The translations under genes and the position numbers were made by a program. Below, piece by piece: positions 8,511 through 16,894 of a DNA stretch of 64,000 nt (position 1 is the first letter of the stretch; each line of letters begins with the position of its first letter). Source of the DNA: Legionella birminghamensis (lineage in GTDB: Bacteria; Pseudomonadota; Gammaproteobacteria; Legionellales; Legionellaceae); contig NZ_UGNW01000001.1 in assembly GCF_900452515.1 (NCBI RefSeq), positions 2,170,001 to 2,234,000 on the forward strand, given 5' to 3'. The notes beneath the pieces are model-generated. The model had not been told where the DNA came from. It did no database searches and saw nothing but the letters and a program-made list of their open reading frames with translations.

Positions 8511-8588
8511 TTCGCAGTATCCCAAAATGCTCTTAAAAGCTCTGGATTGATCAGCCCTTGTGAGCTGGATACTGCGGACAAGCCGCAG
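8500..8588. repeat. Two related hairpins after the tandem repeat
   Basis: ACTGCG(ACTTGTT)CGCAGT at 8500-8518 and CTGCGG(ACAAG)CCGCAG at 8572-8588. The second loop ACAAG is the reverse complement of CTTGT in the first, so the two hairpins look like inverted copies of one REP-like unit. They lie just downstream of the helicase stop and might also act in transcript termination, although no T-run follows. Confidence 0.5.
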
Positions 8589-8614
8589 TAAGTATGCGGA
8601 GCATGCTCTCATAT

Positions 8615-11600
8615 TCAGGATCCCGCTAACCGGCAAAACAGGTTAATCTGGCTGAGCTGTTCCACCGAAGTGGCTGTGGCATTGATTAGTTTAGGGCAAT
8701 AAACCACAATCGCCAGGCATTTCGCTCTGGAAACTGCCACATTAAGGCGGTTTTTGTCTAATAAAAAGTCCAGCCCTCGAGGTGACTCCTCTGCATCGCT
8801 GGCACACATGCTTAAAAATACGATTGCCTCCTCCTGCCCCTGGAAGCGATCCACAGTACCCACTTTGGCCTGTACCCCCAAGGCATAGTGAAGTTTATTG
8901 ACCTGATGATTATAGGGGGCTACAAACAGCATATCCTCCCAAGTTACGAGTTTTTCCTGGCCTTCTTTCTCAATATAGACGCGGCCTAATAATTGCTGCG
9001 CCAGACTTTTAATGGTCTCGACTTCCTCTTCACTTGCCTGAGTATTTCCCTCATGTTCAATGGGTACAGGGATAATGCCTGCCTCTTTATTGAGGATCCC
9101 TTCATATCCGGCAGGAACCCGAATGATCCGCTGATGATTATCTGCTGCTGTTTCGAGCTTTCCCTCATAAATCATTTCACTGATAAATTCATTTACCGCC
9201 GGATGCATGCGATAGGTTGTGCCGAGAAAAATCCCTGCTTCTTCCGAAATCGTAGGGCTATGATGCAATAAATAATCAAGAATAGAAGAGCCGCTTTCTT
9301 CAGGATGGCTTCCCTGGCAGGGCTGGGGCAGCTGCATCTGATCCCCCATGAGTATAATGTTTTTGGCGGATTGGCTCATCGCGATTAAATTGGCAACACT
9401 GACCTGCCCTGCTTCATCAACGAATAAATAATCGAACTGCTGCTCTAACTCTGCCCGGGAAAAGCCCCAGGCCGTGGAGCCAATGACGCAGGCCTTTTGC
9501 AATTCATCGATGATTTTATCGTTTTTAACCAGCTTGATATTTTGCCTTTCCAGCATCCCATCGCTTTCCCTGGTGGAAACAAAATGCCCCTGAATGCCTT
9601 GTTCCCGGCAATATTCTGCTGTACAGCAGAGTAAGTGGTTCAATGCTTTGTAAGCATTGGAAGTAATGGCAATTTTTTTACCCTGCGAGATTAACTCCGC
9701 AATGATATGTTTGGCAGTATAAGTTTTTCCAGCGCCTGGCGGCCCTTGAATAACCAGATAGCTTTCATCCAGGTGCAGCACTGCATCAATGATCTGGCTT
9801 AATCGCTCAGCCGGGTTGTGACTTGGGGCAATGGCCTGGCCATATAGCCTGTTTTTTATCCGCGGATAAGATCGGCTTAGAAAATCGCCAATCGCCGTAT
9901 TATTTAATCGATCGTGCATGAATCGCATGGCTTGCGTATAAATTGCAGACGGGATGGGAGCTGGATTGATATAATCATCGGGAATTAGTGTGATAATCTC
10001 CTGCAGTTCTTCCTTCATCTGTAAGGCAATTAAGCCCTCATTGAGCTGGCTTCCTTCTTTATGAAAAGTCACTTTCAGATGTTTTCCCTCTGGATTTTTC
10101 TTTCCTAATACATAATAGGAACTGGCATTTGCCTTGAACTCCTGTCTGGGATCAAAGGCATACTCATAAACTTTCAGCCGTGCTTTTGGGCTGGGTAAAT
10201 AAGGCTCTTTTTCAGTGCGCTTGCAATAAGCCAGGCATTCGATATCCTCCAGAAGCTCCTCTTCGTCCATGTCGAGGCGTTCATACAGTTTCCAGATAAG
10301 CGGTTTGGCTTCACGCCGATGAAACTCGAGACACCAGGCAAGTAATCTTGCTATAGAGGCTTCCTCTGGCACTAGCTCCTCAGATATGTTCAATAACTTA
10401 TCGCGCAGTTGCATAGCCTCCGTCACTTCTTCCCTGATTTCAGGCTCTATATAATCAGGCTTTCCGCGAAACACAATGCCAGCCTCTGATTGTCTTTTTC
10501 TTAGCCAATCGACAAGCTCCTGGGTTGAATCACAATCATCCCGATTATAATCCCGTATTGCCTTAAGGATTTTTGATGATTTCCAATCGAATCCGTCAGG
10601 ATTTTCACGCCAATACTCATATACCGCAACCGAATCCCCGCCGCTTGCTACTTCGGTCTCCCGTTTGGGACGGTACAGATGTTCAATATTTTTTATTGAA
10701 TAACGCGGCTCCCCGACCAATAGCGCATTTTTTACAATTTTGTATAAATCGACAAATACTTCATTGCGAAGCAGTTGATCGACTTCATATTCACAGACTC
10801 CATATCGTCCCATCAACCGGCGGCATGCGGTGATTTCATAACTGGCATAATGGTAGATATGCATATCAGGATACAGCATCCATCGCTGATAGACCCAGTC
10901 TATAAATGCAGCAAAACAGGCTTTTTCCTCTTCCGGATTATGGGCCCAGAAATCCTTAAATGCCCTGCTGCCGTCTTCTGCAAAATAGGTCACTCCCCAA
11001 AGGTATTCCAGTCCGCCCTCATAAAGGGGATCTCCTTCTATATCAAAAAATATATCGCCGGGAGAGGCTGGCGGGAGTAAGGAAAGCCCTGCGTCCCTGG
11101 AGTTTTCGAGCAATTTGAACAAGGGGATCGCGTGATGTTTACTGGCTTTTTGAATTTGAGCCTGTGCTTTTAAGCGGACAAAAACTTCCTTACTGAGGCC
11201 CTTTATTGAGCCAGGATGCTCAATCAGGCCCTGCATAGTGAAAACCCCTGCCTTGTTCAATTTTTTAATCTGGGTTTTACGAATATTTGCAATCTGCGCC
11301 AAATGATCGCGCTCTTCGAACAATTGTTTGACGTAAGTGGTCCATCTGCCGTAGGTGCCTGAGTTGGAAGGATCTGGAGATAGACTGGCGTTAAATTGCT
11401 GATGCGCTTTCAGAAACCTCTCTTTAATTTGCTGGTAGTAATAAAAATAATCCCTCAGTGGAAAGGTTTTGTTTTCTCCTGAGCCCAGAGAAATGGTGAT
11501 CTTTTCAGGTCTTTTGCCCTGGATTGATTCGAGCATTTCTGAATAACAACAAAGTTGCAGGATAAAATCTGGTTTAATACTCCTGGCGAGCTTGGTATCC

Positions 11601-11989
11601 CACACTTCATAATGATAATCACCCAATAGGCTTTGCCCCGGCACTTTGACAAGGAAATCTGCACGCCCTCTAAACGGTAACAGTGCCAATGGCGCCTGAT
11701 AGATGATACCCGCACCCGCTCTCATTGATTCGATGCAATCATCCAGAGTGTTACACTGTGCCAGATTAACTACATGAAGACCCTCCCCGTCAAACTGCAG
11801 TAACTTCCCCAACTCATGAGACTCCCCTTGTTTCTGCAGTATAGTGCTCATTGGATCGTCTGCATCCGGAGAAGGTGATAAATCTGGATTAGTTAATGCC
11901 AGGTGTTCCATCCAGGAAGCAAAAGGGCTTTTGCTGAAAAGCGTTAAGTCGGAAGGAGAATATACCAGATCTCCTGTTTCAAAATGCAT
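8615..11989 (-). CDS. TM0106-type RecB-like nuclease fused to UPF1/DNA2-like superfamily 1 helicase
   Basis: 1124 aa. The N-terminus carries a RecB-family nuclease signature (YEVWDTKLARSIKPDFILQL, residues about 125-150), and the middle a predicted exonuclease-like segment starting GDIFFDIEGDP. The C-terminal third is a superfamily 1 helicase: Walker A GPPGAGKTYTAK near residue 748, DEAGQVS (Walker B), LMGDQMQLPQP, TTYRMHPAVNEF, VDRFQGQEEAIVF and NVAVSRAK. This is the known nuclease-helicase architecture (COG2251 plus COG1112), presumably acting on DNA in repair or processing. The role in the cell is not established. It stands alone on the minus strand, and no defence partner genes lie beside it. 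Confidence 0.88.
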   Translation of the reverse strand: MHFETGDLVYSPSDLTLFSKSPFASWMEHLALTNPDLSPSPDADDPMSTILQKQGESHELGKLLQFDGEGLHVVNLAQCNTLDDCIESMRAGAGIIYQAPLALLPFRGRADFLVKVPGQSLLGDYHYEVWDTKLARSIKPDFILQLCCYSEMLESIQGKRPEKITISLGSGENKTFPLRDYFYYYQQIKERFLKAHQQFNASLSPDPSNSGTYGRWTTYVKQLFEERDHLAQIANIRKTQIKKLNKAGVFTMQGLIEHPGSIKGLSKEVFVRLKAQAQIQKASKHHAIPLFKLLENSRDAGLSLLPPASPGDIFFDIEGDPLYEGGLEYLWGVTYFAEDGSRAFKDFWAHNPEEEKACFAAFIDWVYQRWMLYPDMHIYHYASYEITACRRLMGRYGVCEYEVDQLLRNEVFVDLYKIVKNALLVGEPRYSIKNIEHLYRPKRETEVASGGDSVAVYEYWRENPDGFDWKSSKILKAIRDYNRDDCDSTQELVDWLRKRQSEAGIVFRGKPDYIEPEIREEVTEAMQLRDKLLNISEELVPEEASIARLLAWCLEFHRREAKPLIWKLYERLDMDEEELLEDIECLAYCKRTEKEPYLPSPKARLKVYEYAFDPRQEFKANASSYYVLGKKNPEGKHLKVTFHKEGSQLNEGLIALQMKEELQEIITLIPDDYINPAPIPSAIYTQAMRFMHDRLNNTAIGDFLSRSYPRIKNRLYGQAIAPSHNPAERLSQIIDAVLHLDESYLVIQGPPGAGKTYTAKHIIAELISQGKKIAITSNAYKALNHLLCCTAEYCREQGIQGHFVSTRESDGMLERQNIKLVKNDKIIDELQKACVIGSTAWGFSRAELEQQFDYLFVDEAGQVSVANLIAMSQSAKNIILMGDQMQLPQPCQGSHPEESGSSILDYLLHHSPTISEEAGIFLGTTYRMHPAVNEFISEMIYEGKLETAADNHQRIIRVPAGYEGILNKEAGIIPVPIEHEGNTQASEEEVETIKSLAQQLLGRVYIEKEGQEKLVTWEDMLFVAPYNHQVNKLHYALGVQAKVGTVDRFQGQEEAIVFLSMCASDAEESPRGLDFLLDKNRLNVAVSRAKCLAIVVYCPKLINATATSVEQLSQINLFCRLAGS

Positions 11990-12070
11990 AATGGTCTCTG
12001 ATTATCGATTCAATTAATGCATTCTACAACCAGTCTGCACGCAGGTCACTTCCGTCTTGATTTAGATAAT

Positions 12071-12090
12071 GCTGGGCTTTACAGCCCAGC
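12071..12090 (-). terminator. Hairpin after the 208-aa gene
   Basis: GCTGGGC(TTTACA)GCCCAGC is a perfect 7-bp stem six bases downstream of the stop of the minus-strand 208-aa gene. No T-run follows, so it may be a weak terminator or another small repeat. Confidence 0.4.
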
Positions 12091-12095
12091 CTACT

Positions 12096-12722
12096 TTAGC
12101 GTAAAGAAGTAGAGGCATTTTCCTCAGGGGATTCTTCTACGCTGGATTCGGCAGTTTTCATATCTGAACTGGATTCATTTTCGGCCATAGCGGATTCAAG
12201 ATCTTTCGTCATATCGGCATTCTTTGCTACAGTATCCGCAAGGGCGAAGCTGTTGGCATTTCTGATAACCTGATCACAGGTCTTGTTATTTGCATCAAAA
12301 GCATTTCGATATTCGTCATAGGCTTTCATGCTGGCCGAGTCGTTTTGATCTTTAATTGAACAGGCGAAATCATAGGCTTTACTATTGGCCAAGTCATTCT
12401 TTTCTTTGATAGCCAAGGCATCTTCATAACTCATTTCTCCAGCCCTATAGCTGTCAAAAGCGGCTCGCGACTCTGCATTATTGCGATCGCAGGTTTCATT
12501 ATATGCCTTAAAGGCTTCGTCGCTTTTAGCATTATTTTGCTGATGGATGTCAAGATAACCTTTATAGGCTGCCTCATTTGCAGTTTGCGTTCGAGCCATT
12601 ACCTCAAATGGGGAGGAGGCCAGTAAATCCTTACTGGCTTTTTGCATTCTCTCAATATATTGTTCCAGCAACTTTATTAGCTGACGCTGCAGTTTCTCAG
12701 CATCTTCTTCGGTAAGATTCAT
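12096..12722 (-). CDS. Hypothetical protein with degenerate Asn/Ala/Tyr repeats
   Basis: 208 aa, no signal peptide and no recognised domain. The centre (residues about 50-150) is built from four or five degenerate repeats of 18-26 residues, each combining an Ala-x-x-Tyr element with an Asn-rich turn: AAYKGYLDIHQQNNAKS, EAFKAYNETCDRNNAES, AAFDSYRAGEMS, KAYDFACSIKDQNDSAS, KAYDEYRNAFDANNKT. The C-terminus is rich in Glu and Ser (SSVEESPEENASTSLR), as in many Dot/Icm substrates. The N-terminal 40 residues are probably helical. It lies downstream of the RF-like gene with a 50-base gap. The function is unknown. Confidence 0.6.
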   Translation of the reverse strand: MNLTEEDAEKLQRQLIKLLEQYIERMQKASKDLLASSPFEVMARTQTANEAAYKGYLDIHQQNNAKSDEAFKAYNETCDRNNAESRAAFDSYRAGEMSYEDALAIKEKNDLANSKAYDFACSIKDQNDSASMKAYDEYRNAFDANNKTCDQVIRNANSFALADTVAKNADMTKDLESAMAENESSSDMKTAESSVEESPEENASTSLR

Positions 12723-12772
12723 ATCAATTAACCGTGTATTGGGCTTTTATTAGTATAGTAGAAGAACAATTA

Positions 12773-13177
12773 CTAATCGAAGGATTGCGGCTTGGCTCTG
12801 GACTGCTTGAGTTTACTTTGCTTTGATTTTTCATCCAGCATTCTTTGTTTGGCGCGCCGCGATCGCCGTCTTTTCTGCCTTCTTAACTTTTCAATTTGCT
12901 GCTGCTGTTTGGATTTCTCATCGCTGATTAAGCTATTTAATTTCTCACAAAGCCGCATTCTTGCAAAATAACGATTGTCTTCCCGGCTTCGCGCTTCCTG
13001 GCATTTTACTTCAAGGCCGGATGGAATGTGCTTGAGATAAACTGTTGAAGCGGTTTTATGTAAATTCTGCCCGCCTCTTCCACTGCCGATAATGAATTTT
13101 TCAAGCAAATCATTTTCATTAATTTCAAGACGCGCCATCCACACAGCCAGACTGTTCCACTTTTCGTTAGTAATCAT
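12773..13177 (-). CDS. RF-1 (GGQ) domain protein, putative ribosome-rescue factor
   Basis: 134 aa. The peptidyl-tRNA hydrolase motif is visible as GSGRGGQNLHKTASTVYLKH, with the GGQ at about residues 34-36, followed by SGLEVKCQEARSREDNR. The C-terminal 45 residues are a Lys/Arg/Gln-rich tail (KLRRQKRRRSRRAKQR), like the tails that enter the ribosomal mRNA channel in ArfB and mitochondrial relatives. The motif style (P-S-G-L-E-V-K-x-Q, S-R-x-x-N-R) is closer to the C12orf65/MTRFR branch than to classical ArfB. The ATG lies inside the end of the ATPase A gene (11-base overlap), so it may be translated as the last gene of that operon. Confidence 0.8.
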   Translation of the reverse strand: MITNEKWNSLAVWMARLEINENDLLEKFIIGSGRGGQNLHKTASTVYLKHIPSGLEVKCQEARSREDNRYFARMRLCEKLNSLISDEKSKQQQQIEKLRRQKRRRSRRAKQRMLDEKSKQSKLKQSRAKPQSFD

Positions 13178-14978
13178 ATTGGTAAGACAATTCTGCCAGT
13201 CCAGTGATCTGCCGGTAGTAATGCTTGTACTGTTCGGACTGCAAAGACGAATAATTTAAATTTTTTAATAAGCTGGTTAATTTAACAAAAAAACCACGCG
13301 CAGTCTCTTTTTCTTTAAAATCATATTCTTTATTCATTATATTAATAAGCAAATTAAATAGTGCTTTCTGCCGGGAAATCGGCACTGAAACATCGACAGA
13401 ATCATAGGCATCCTGCTGCAGATAAACCGTATCCAGCATTAATGCTTTCTGATAGCTAATATAATCGGACATAGTAATACCCTCTTCACCAGTCACCTGC
13501 ATCATGTTGAAAATATCCTGCCCCCGATGCAAGAGGGCTGTCGCCTGCTCCACTTTTGCAATCCAACCCGGCTCAAGATTATTTTCAAACCAAGGCTTTA
13601 GCTGTTCCACATAGCGCGACCAGGAAATTAAAGGATCAACTGCCGGATAATACCGTTTATAGGCTCGATCGTAACTTAAACCAAGAAATGTTTTAACAGC
13701 ACTTAAAGTCGATTGCGTTACTGGCTCTTCAAAATTACCCCCTGCAGGGGACACAGTTCCTACGATGGTAAGACTGCCATTTGACAGGTCCGGGGATTCG
13801 ATAATCCCGGCTCGTTCATAAAGACCATGAATACTGCTGTTCAAATAAGCTGGAAACCCCTCTTCTCCGGGAATTTCTTCCATGCGCCCTGAGGTCTCGC
13901 GCATGGCCTGTGCCCAGCGTGAGGTCGAATCAGCAATCAATAGCACATTAAAGCCCATTTGACGATAATATTCTCCCAATGTAATCCCTGTATAAATGGA
14001 CGCTTCCCTCGCTGCGACCGGCATTGAAGACGTATTGCAGATGATAATTGTCCTGTCCATCAAGCTGCCGCCTGATTTAGGATCAATTAACTTGGGAAAT
14101 TCGGTAATAGTCTCAACTACTTCTCCAGCCCTCTCGCCGCAGGCTACCACAACCACAATATCAACGTCTGAATAACGGGCTATCAGATTTTGTAAAACTG
14201 TTTTGCCTGCCCCAAAAGGTCCGGGTATACAAGCCGTTCCTCCCCTGGCAATTGGAAAAAACGTATCAATCAGTCTTAAAGTTGTTATCATTGGCTCTGA
14301 AGGATAAAGCCGTTTTGTGAGATTATTATTCATGAGTGCCTGAGATATTGACGCACGGACAGGCCAGCGCTGAATCATCGTAATTTCATGGTTTCTATGA
14401 TTTGAATCGCTTAGTTTTGCAATAGGCATCTCGGCTGTAAATGAGCCCTGCTGTATCCACTCTACACGCAAATGCTTTCCCATATCAAAGGGAACCATAA
14501 TTTTATGCGTTAACCGGCCTTCCTGAACAGTGCCAAGAACGCTGCCAGCACTAACTATGTCCCCTGATTTTACCAAGGCAGAAAAAACCCATTTCTTATC
14601 CAAATTGACAGGATTTTCCCGAATACCCCGCGGAAGAAAATATCCATATTGGCGTGCAAAATCATGAAGCGGATTTTGCAATCCATCGTACACCATTCCC
14701 AGAAGGCCAGGTCCCAGGGTGACAGAAAGCTGCTTTCCGGTTTGCAAGACCGCATCACCAACAGCTATTCCATTTGTTTCTTCAAAAACCTGTGCGATAG
14801 CCGTATCCCCGCGAACGTGGAGGATTTCAGCCATAATTTCCTCCTGGCGTTCTCCTTCTGCTTGCAGGGGACATATATAGATAATTTCATTCTTTGTGAT
14901 TGGCTGATTTCCCTCTTTTCTTATATGGACAATTCCTTCCTGAATAGCAATTACTCTCGCAGTTATTGGGTTATTCAT
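13167..14978 (-). CDS. atpA: V/A-type ATP synthase catalytic subunit A
   Basis: 603 aa, the family length. The catalytic nucleotide site has Walker [14 protein letters not shown] near residue 247, Walker B-type [17 protein letters not shown], and the V/A-type non-homologous insertion before it ([20 protein letters not shown]). The C-terminal helical domain is complete. It couples ATP hydrolysis or synthesis to rotation in the V1 head together with subunit B. It is the last ATPase gene transcribed here, 104 bases after the DUF2764 gene, whereas A usually precedes B. The start ATG is preceded by a weak GGATTAA ribosome site. Confidence 0.95.
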   Translation of the reverse strand: MNNPITARVIAIQEGIVHIRKEGNQPITKNEIIYICPLQAEGERQEEIMAEILHVRGDTAIAQVFEETNGIAVGDAVLQTGKQLSVTLGPGLLGMVYDGLQNPLHDFARQYGYFLPRGIRENPVNLDKKWVFSALVKSGDIVSAGSVLGTVQEGRLTHKIMVPFDMGKHLRVEWIQQGSFTAEMPIAKLSDSNHRNHEITMIQRWPVRASISQALMNNNLTKRLYPSEPMITTLRLIDTFFPIARGGTACIPGPFGAGKTVLQNLIARYSDVDIVVVVACGERAGEVVETITEFPKLIDPKSGGSLMDRTIIICNTSSMPVAAREASIYTGITLGEYYRQMGFNVLLIADSTSRWAQAMRETSGRMEEIPGEEGFPAYLNSSIHGLYERAGIIESPDLSNGSLTIVGTVSPAGGNFEEPVTQSTLSAVKTFLGLSYDRAYKRYYPAVDPLISWSRYVEQLKPWFENNLEPGWIAKVEQATALLHRGQDIFNMMQVTGEEGITMSDYISYQKALMLDTVYLQQDAYDSVDVSVPISRQKALFNLLINIMNKEYDFKEKETARGFFVKLTSLLKNLNYSSLQSEQYKHYYRQITGLAELSYQYDY

Positions 14979-15082
14979 AATAATTAATCCTTTTAGTCAT
15001 CCCTGCTAATTCGGTGAGCAGTCCCAAAGCAATTTGGGATAAAACATTCTGGATTGTCTCTCCAGGGCTTGCAAGACCGGTA

Positions 15083-15742
15083 TTATGGCGCTTCGCTAAT
15101 CGCTCTCACCAATTTTTCCACTTCGTCGCTCAGATTAGCTTCACTATAACCTGACCAGTACTGGATGATATTCCATCGCAGCACATAAATCACAAGCGCT
15201 TCAAAATCAAAATAGTGTCCCGTCTCTATTCTTGCCAGATAGCGCCAGACTTCTGTCAACACAAACTCTTCCACCACTGCGCTATTGTTTTCGTGAATGT
15301 CCGTGTTTATTTTCGGCAGCCAGGGATAGACGTTTTTCAGGCCAAACTCAGGCTCGTCCCATTGGTTAATGAGCCGTCTTCCCCAGCGGCTAATCCAGTA
15401 GTCTTCAGGGATTTCAGGTCTTCGCCGCTTTGAATTGCGCATTCTGATTGCTGCCAGAATACTTCGAAAACCGAGAAACCAGCGCATGATATTACCAATA
15501 TAATCGCCTGCATGCTCTGCGAGCTTATGGTAATCCGCTTTTGTTTGCTCAACCGACTGCATTGGATTGAACCAACTTTTCCATATAAGCGTTTCAATAG
15601 CATAAAGTTGGCTTAACTGCTCTTTGGGAAGTAACTGAAGACGCTTCTCCAGTTGGGTTCTGGAAATAGGCGGGGCACTCACTTTAAAATGCCTGGGTAT
15701 GCGCGGCAAGCTCGAAACTAGCATGTAAAATGGGCTGCTCAT
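15083..15742 (-). CDS. DUF2764 protein of the V-ATPase operon
   Basis: 219 aa. It begins SSPFYMLVSSLPRI, the usual opening of the DUF2764 family, which in bacterial V/A-ATPase operons sits between E and A and probably takes the place of the C subunit (central stalk socket). The central part is rich in Arg/Trp and helical (DYIGNIMRWFLGFRSILAAIRMRN), and the C-terminal part has LTEVWRYLARIETGHYFDFEALVIYVLRW. The ATG overlaps the subunit E stop as ATGA, implying coupled translation. The family assignment comes from recalled similarity and operon position. Confidence 0.8.
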   Translation of the reverse strand: MSSPFYMLVSSLPRIPRHFKVSAPPISRTQLEKRLQLLPKEQLSQLYAIETLIWKSWFNPMQSVEQTKADYHKLAEHAGDYIGNIMRWFLGFRSILAAIRMRNSKRRRPEIPEDYWISRWGRRLINQWDEPEFGLKNVYPWLPKINTDIHENNSAVVEEFVLTEVWRYLARIETGHYFDFEALVIYVLRWNIIQYWSGYSEANLSDEVEKLVRAISEAP

Positions 15743-16443
15743 TGTAATAAACCCTCTAAAAGGGCTCTGAAACGAGGCTGCATATGCTTCACAAGTAAAC
15801 TGCTTACGGCCTCTTCGCTAAGATCTAAAACAATGTTCTCCTCCTGGAGATGCACTTTAATGCCAGCAGGTTTATTGGCATCAGGATTTATCGTTACCCT
15901 CATGCCCGCCTTAAGCATTTGGTGCGTAATCGATTGCACCAGTTCCTTCAGGGGGTCCTTGTCCATCAAATCAGGATTTTTACGTATTTCCTCGAAACTT
16001 AGCACCTTTCCCGGCAACAGAATATCCACTTGGTTGCTCTTGAAGTTTTGCAGTTGCTCTTTTGTATCCGCAGCAATCATCAGGATTAATTGCCTTAAAA
16101 ATGCCTCGTTGTCTAACTCTTTGCGGGTAATTCGGCCTATTTCTTCGGCAAAACGATGCATTAAATTTTGCCTCAGCTCCAGGCGCATATTTCTTGCCGC
16201 AAGCTGCAATGCATCCTCAGCGGCCTTCTTTTCAAGCAGGATTTGCTGATGTACCTCTTCAAGTAAACGTTGTGATTTCATTTGCGCTTCATTGAGAATT
16301 TCACTGGCCTTTTTATTAGCCTCATTGATCAGTCTGTCGGCTTCTTCTCTACCGGCTTCTACGCCTTCCTGCTTTAATTGTGCAATCAGACTCTCAATAT
16401 TCTGTGAAATTATCGCGGGGGATTTATCCTGACTGGCATCCAT
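15739..16443 (-). CDS. atpE: V/A-type ATP synthase subunit E (peripheral stalk)
   Basis: 234 aa. The N-terminal two-thirds form a long charged helix (KQEGVEAGREEADRLINEAN, KKASEILNEAQMKSQRLLEEV), followed by a small globular C-terminal domain, as in subunit E of the peripheral stalk. It sits ten bases after the K gene and overlaps DUF2764 by ATGA. No separate subunit G/H gene is visible, as in chlamydial operons, so E may work with an unidentified partner. Confidence 0.87.
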   Translation of the reverse strand: MDASQDKSPAIISQNIESLIAQLKQEGVEAGREEADRLINEANKKASEILNEAQMKSQRLLEEVHQQILLEKKAAEDALQLAARNMRLELRQNLMHRFAEEIGRITRKELDNEAFLRQLILMIAADTKEQLQNFKSNQVDILLPGKVLSFEEIRKNPDLMDKDPLKELVQSITHQMLKAGMRVTINPDANKPAGIKVHLQEENIVLDLSEEAVSSLLVKHMQPRFRALLEGLLQ

Positions 16444-16453
16444 AGAAAGCTCC

Positions 16454-16894
16454 CTATAATCCGGTACTCAGTACCAAAGCAAATACAAAGATAAACACTG
16501 CAAACCCCTCAACAATTGCTGCAGGTGCGATTGACAAACCAAAAATCTCTGGTTTGTTTTTGGTTGCATTAATCGCACTGGCACAGCAAATACCTTGTTG
16601 GATGGCACAGAGCATAAGGGCTATACCGCTCAATATGCCAATGCCGAATAATCCCCCCGCTACGGCAGGGGTGACGGCACGATTGAGAGAAAACATAATA
16701 ACAATTCCCATAATTGCCTGGGTGGAAGGAAGTACTGATACACCGATGTATTTACCATAGCCGCCCTCCATATCTAGCATTGCCCCAATTGCAGCCTGGC
16801 CTGCAATTGCGCAACCGTAAATGCTGCCAATGGTTGCAAGCGCCATTGGTGCCGTTATCCCCATCCATCCCAGCATTATCATCAAATCATTCAT
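16454..16894 (-). CDS. atpK: V/A-type ATP synthase subunit K (proteolipid ring)
   Basis: 146 aa from the ATG at 16894, with four membrane helices in two hairpins. The second hairpin carries Glu129 (AAIVEGFAVF), the ion-carrying carboxylate. Residues corresponding to the Na+ site of Enterococcus hirae NtpK are present with the right spacing: Leu55, Thr58, Gln59 (LPSTQ), Gln100 and Glu129. This supports Na+ translocation, an inference from the known site. The first hairpin lacks a carboxylate, as in V-type rather than F-type rings. The longer upstream frame would lie inside subunit I and is not preferred. The start overlaps the subunit I stop. Confidence 0.92.
   Translation of the reverse strand: MNDLMIMLGWMGITAPMALATIGSIYGCAIAGQAAIGAMLDMEGGYGKYIGVSVLPSTQAIMGIVIMFSLNRAVTPAVAGGLFGIGILSGIALMLCAIQQGICCASAINATKNKPEIFGLSIAPAAIVEGFAVFIFVFALVLSTGL

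Noticed and set aside
8615-11989. Part of an anti-phage defence system
   Set aside because: The nuclease-helicase has no adjacent methylase, toxin, reverse transcriptase or sensor gene. It looks like the stand-alone COG2251/COG1112 architecture.
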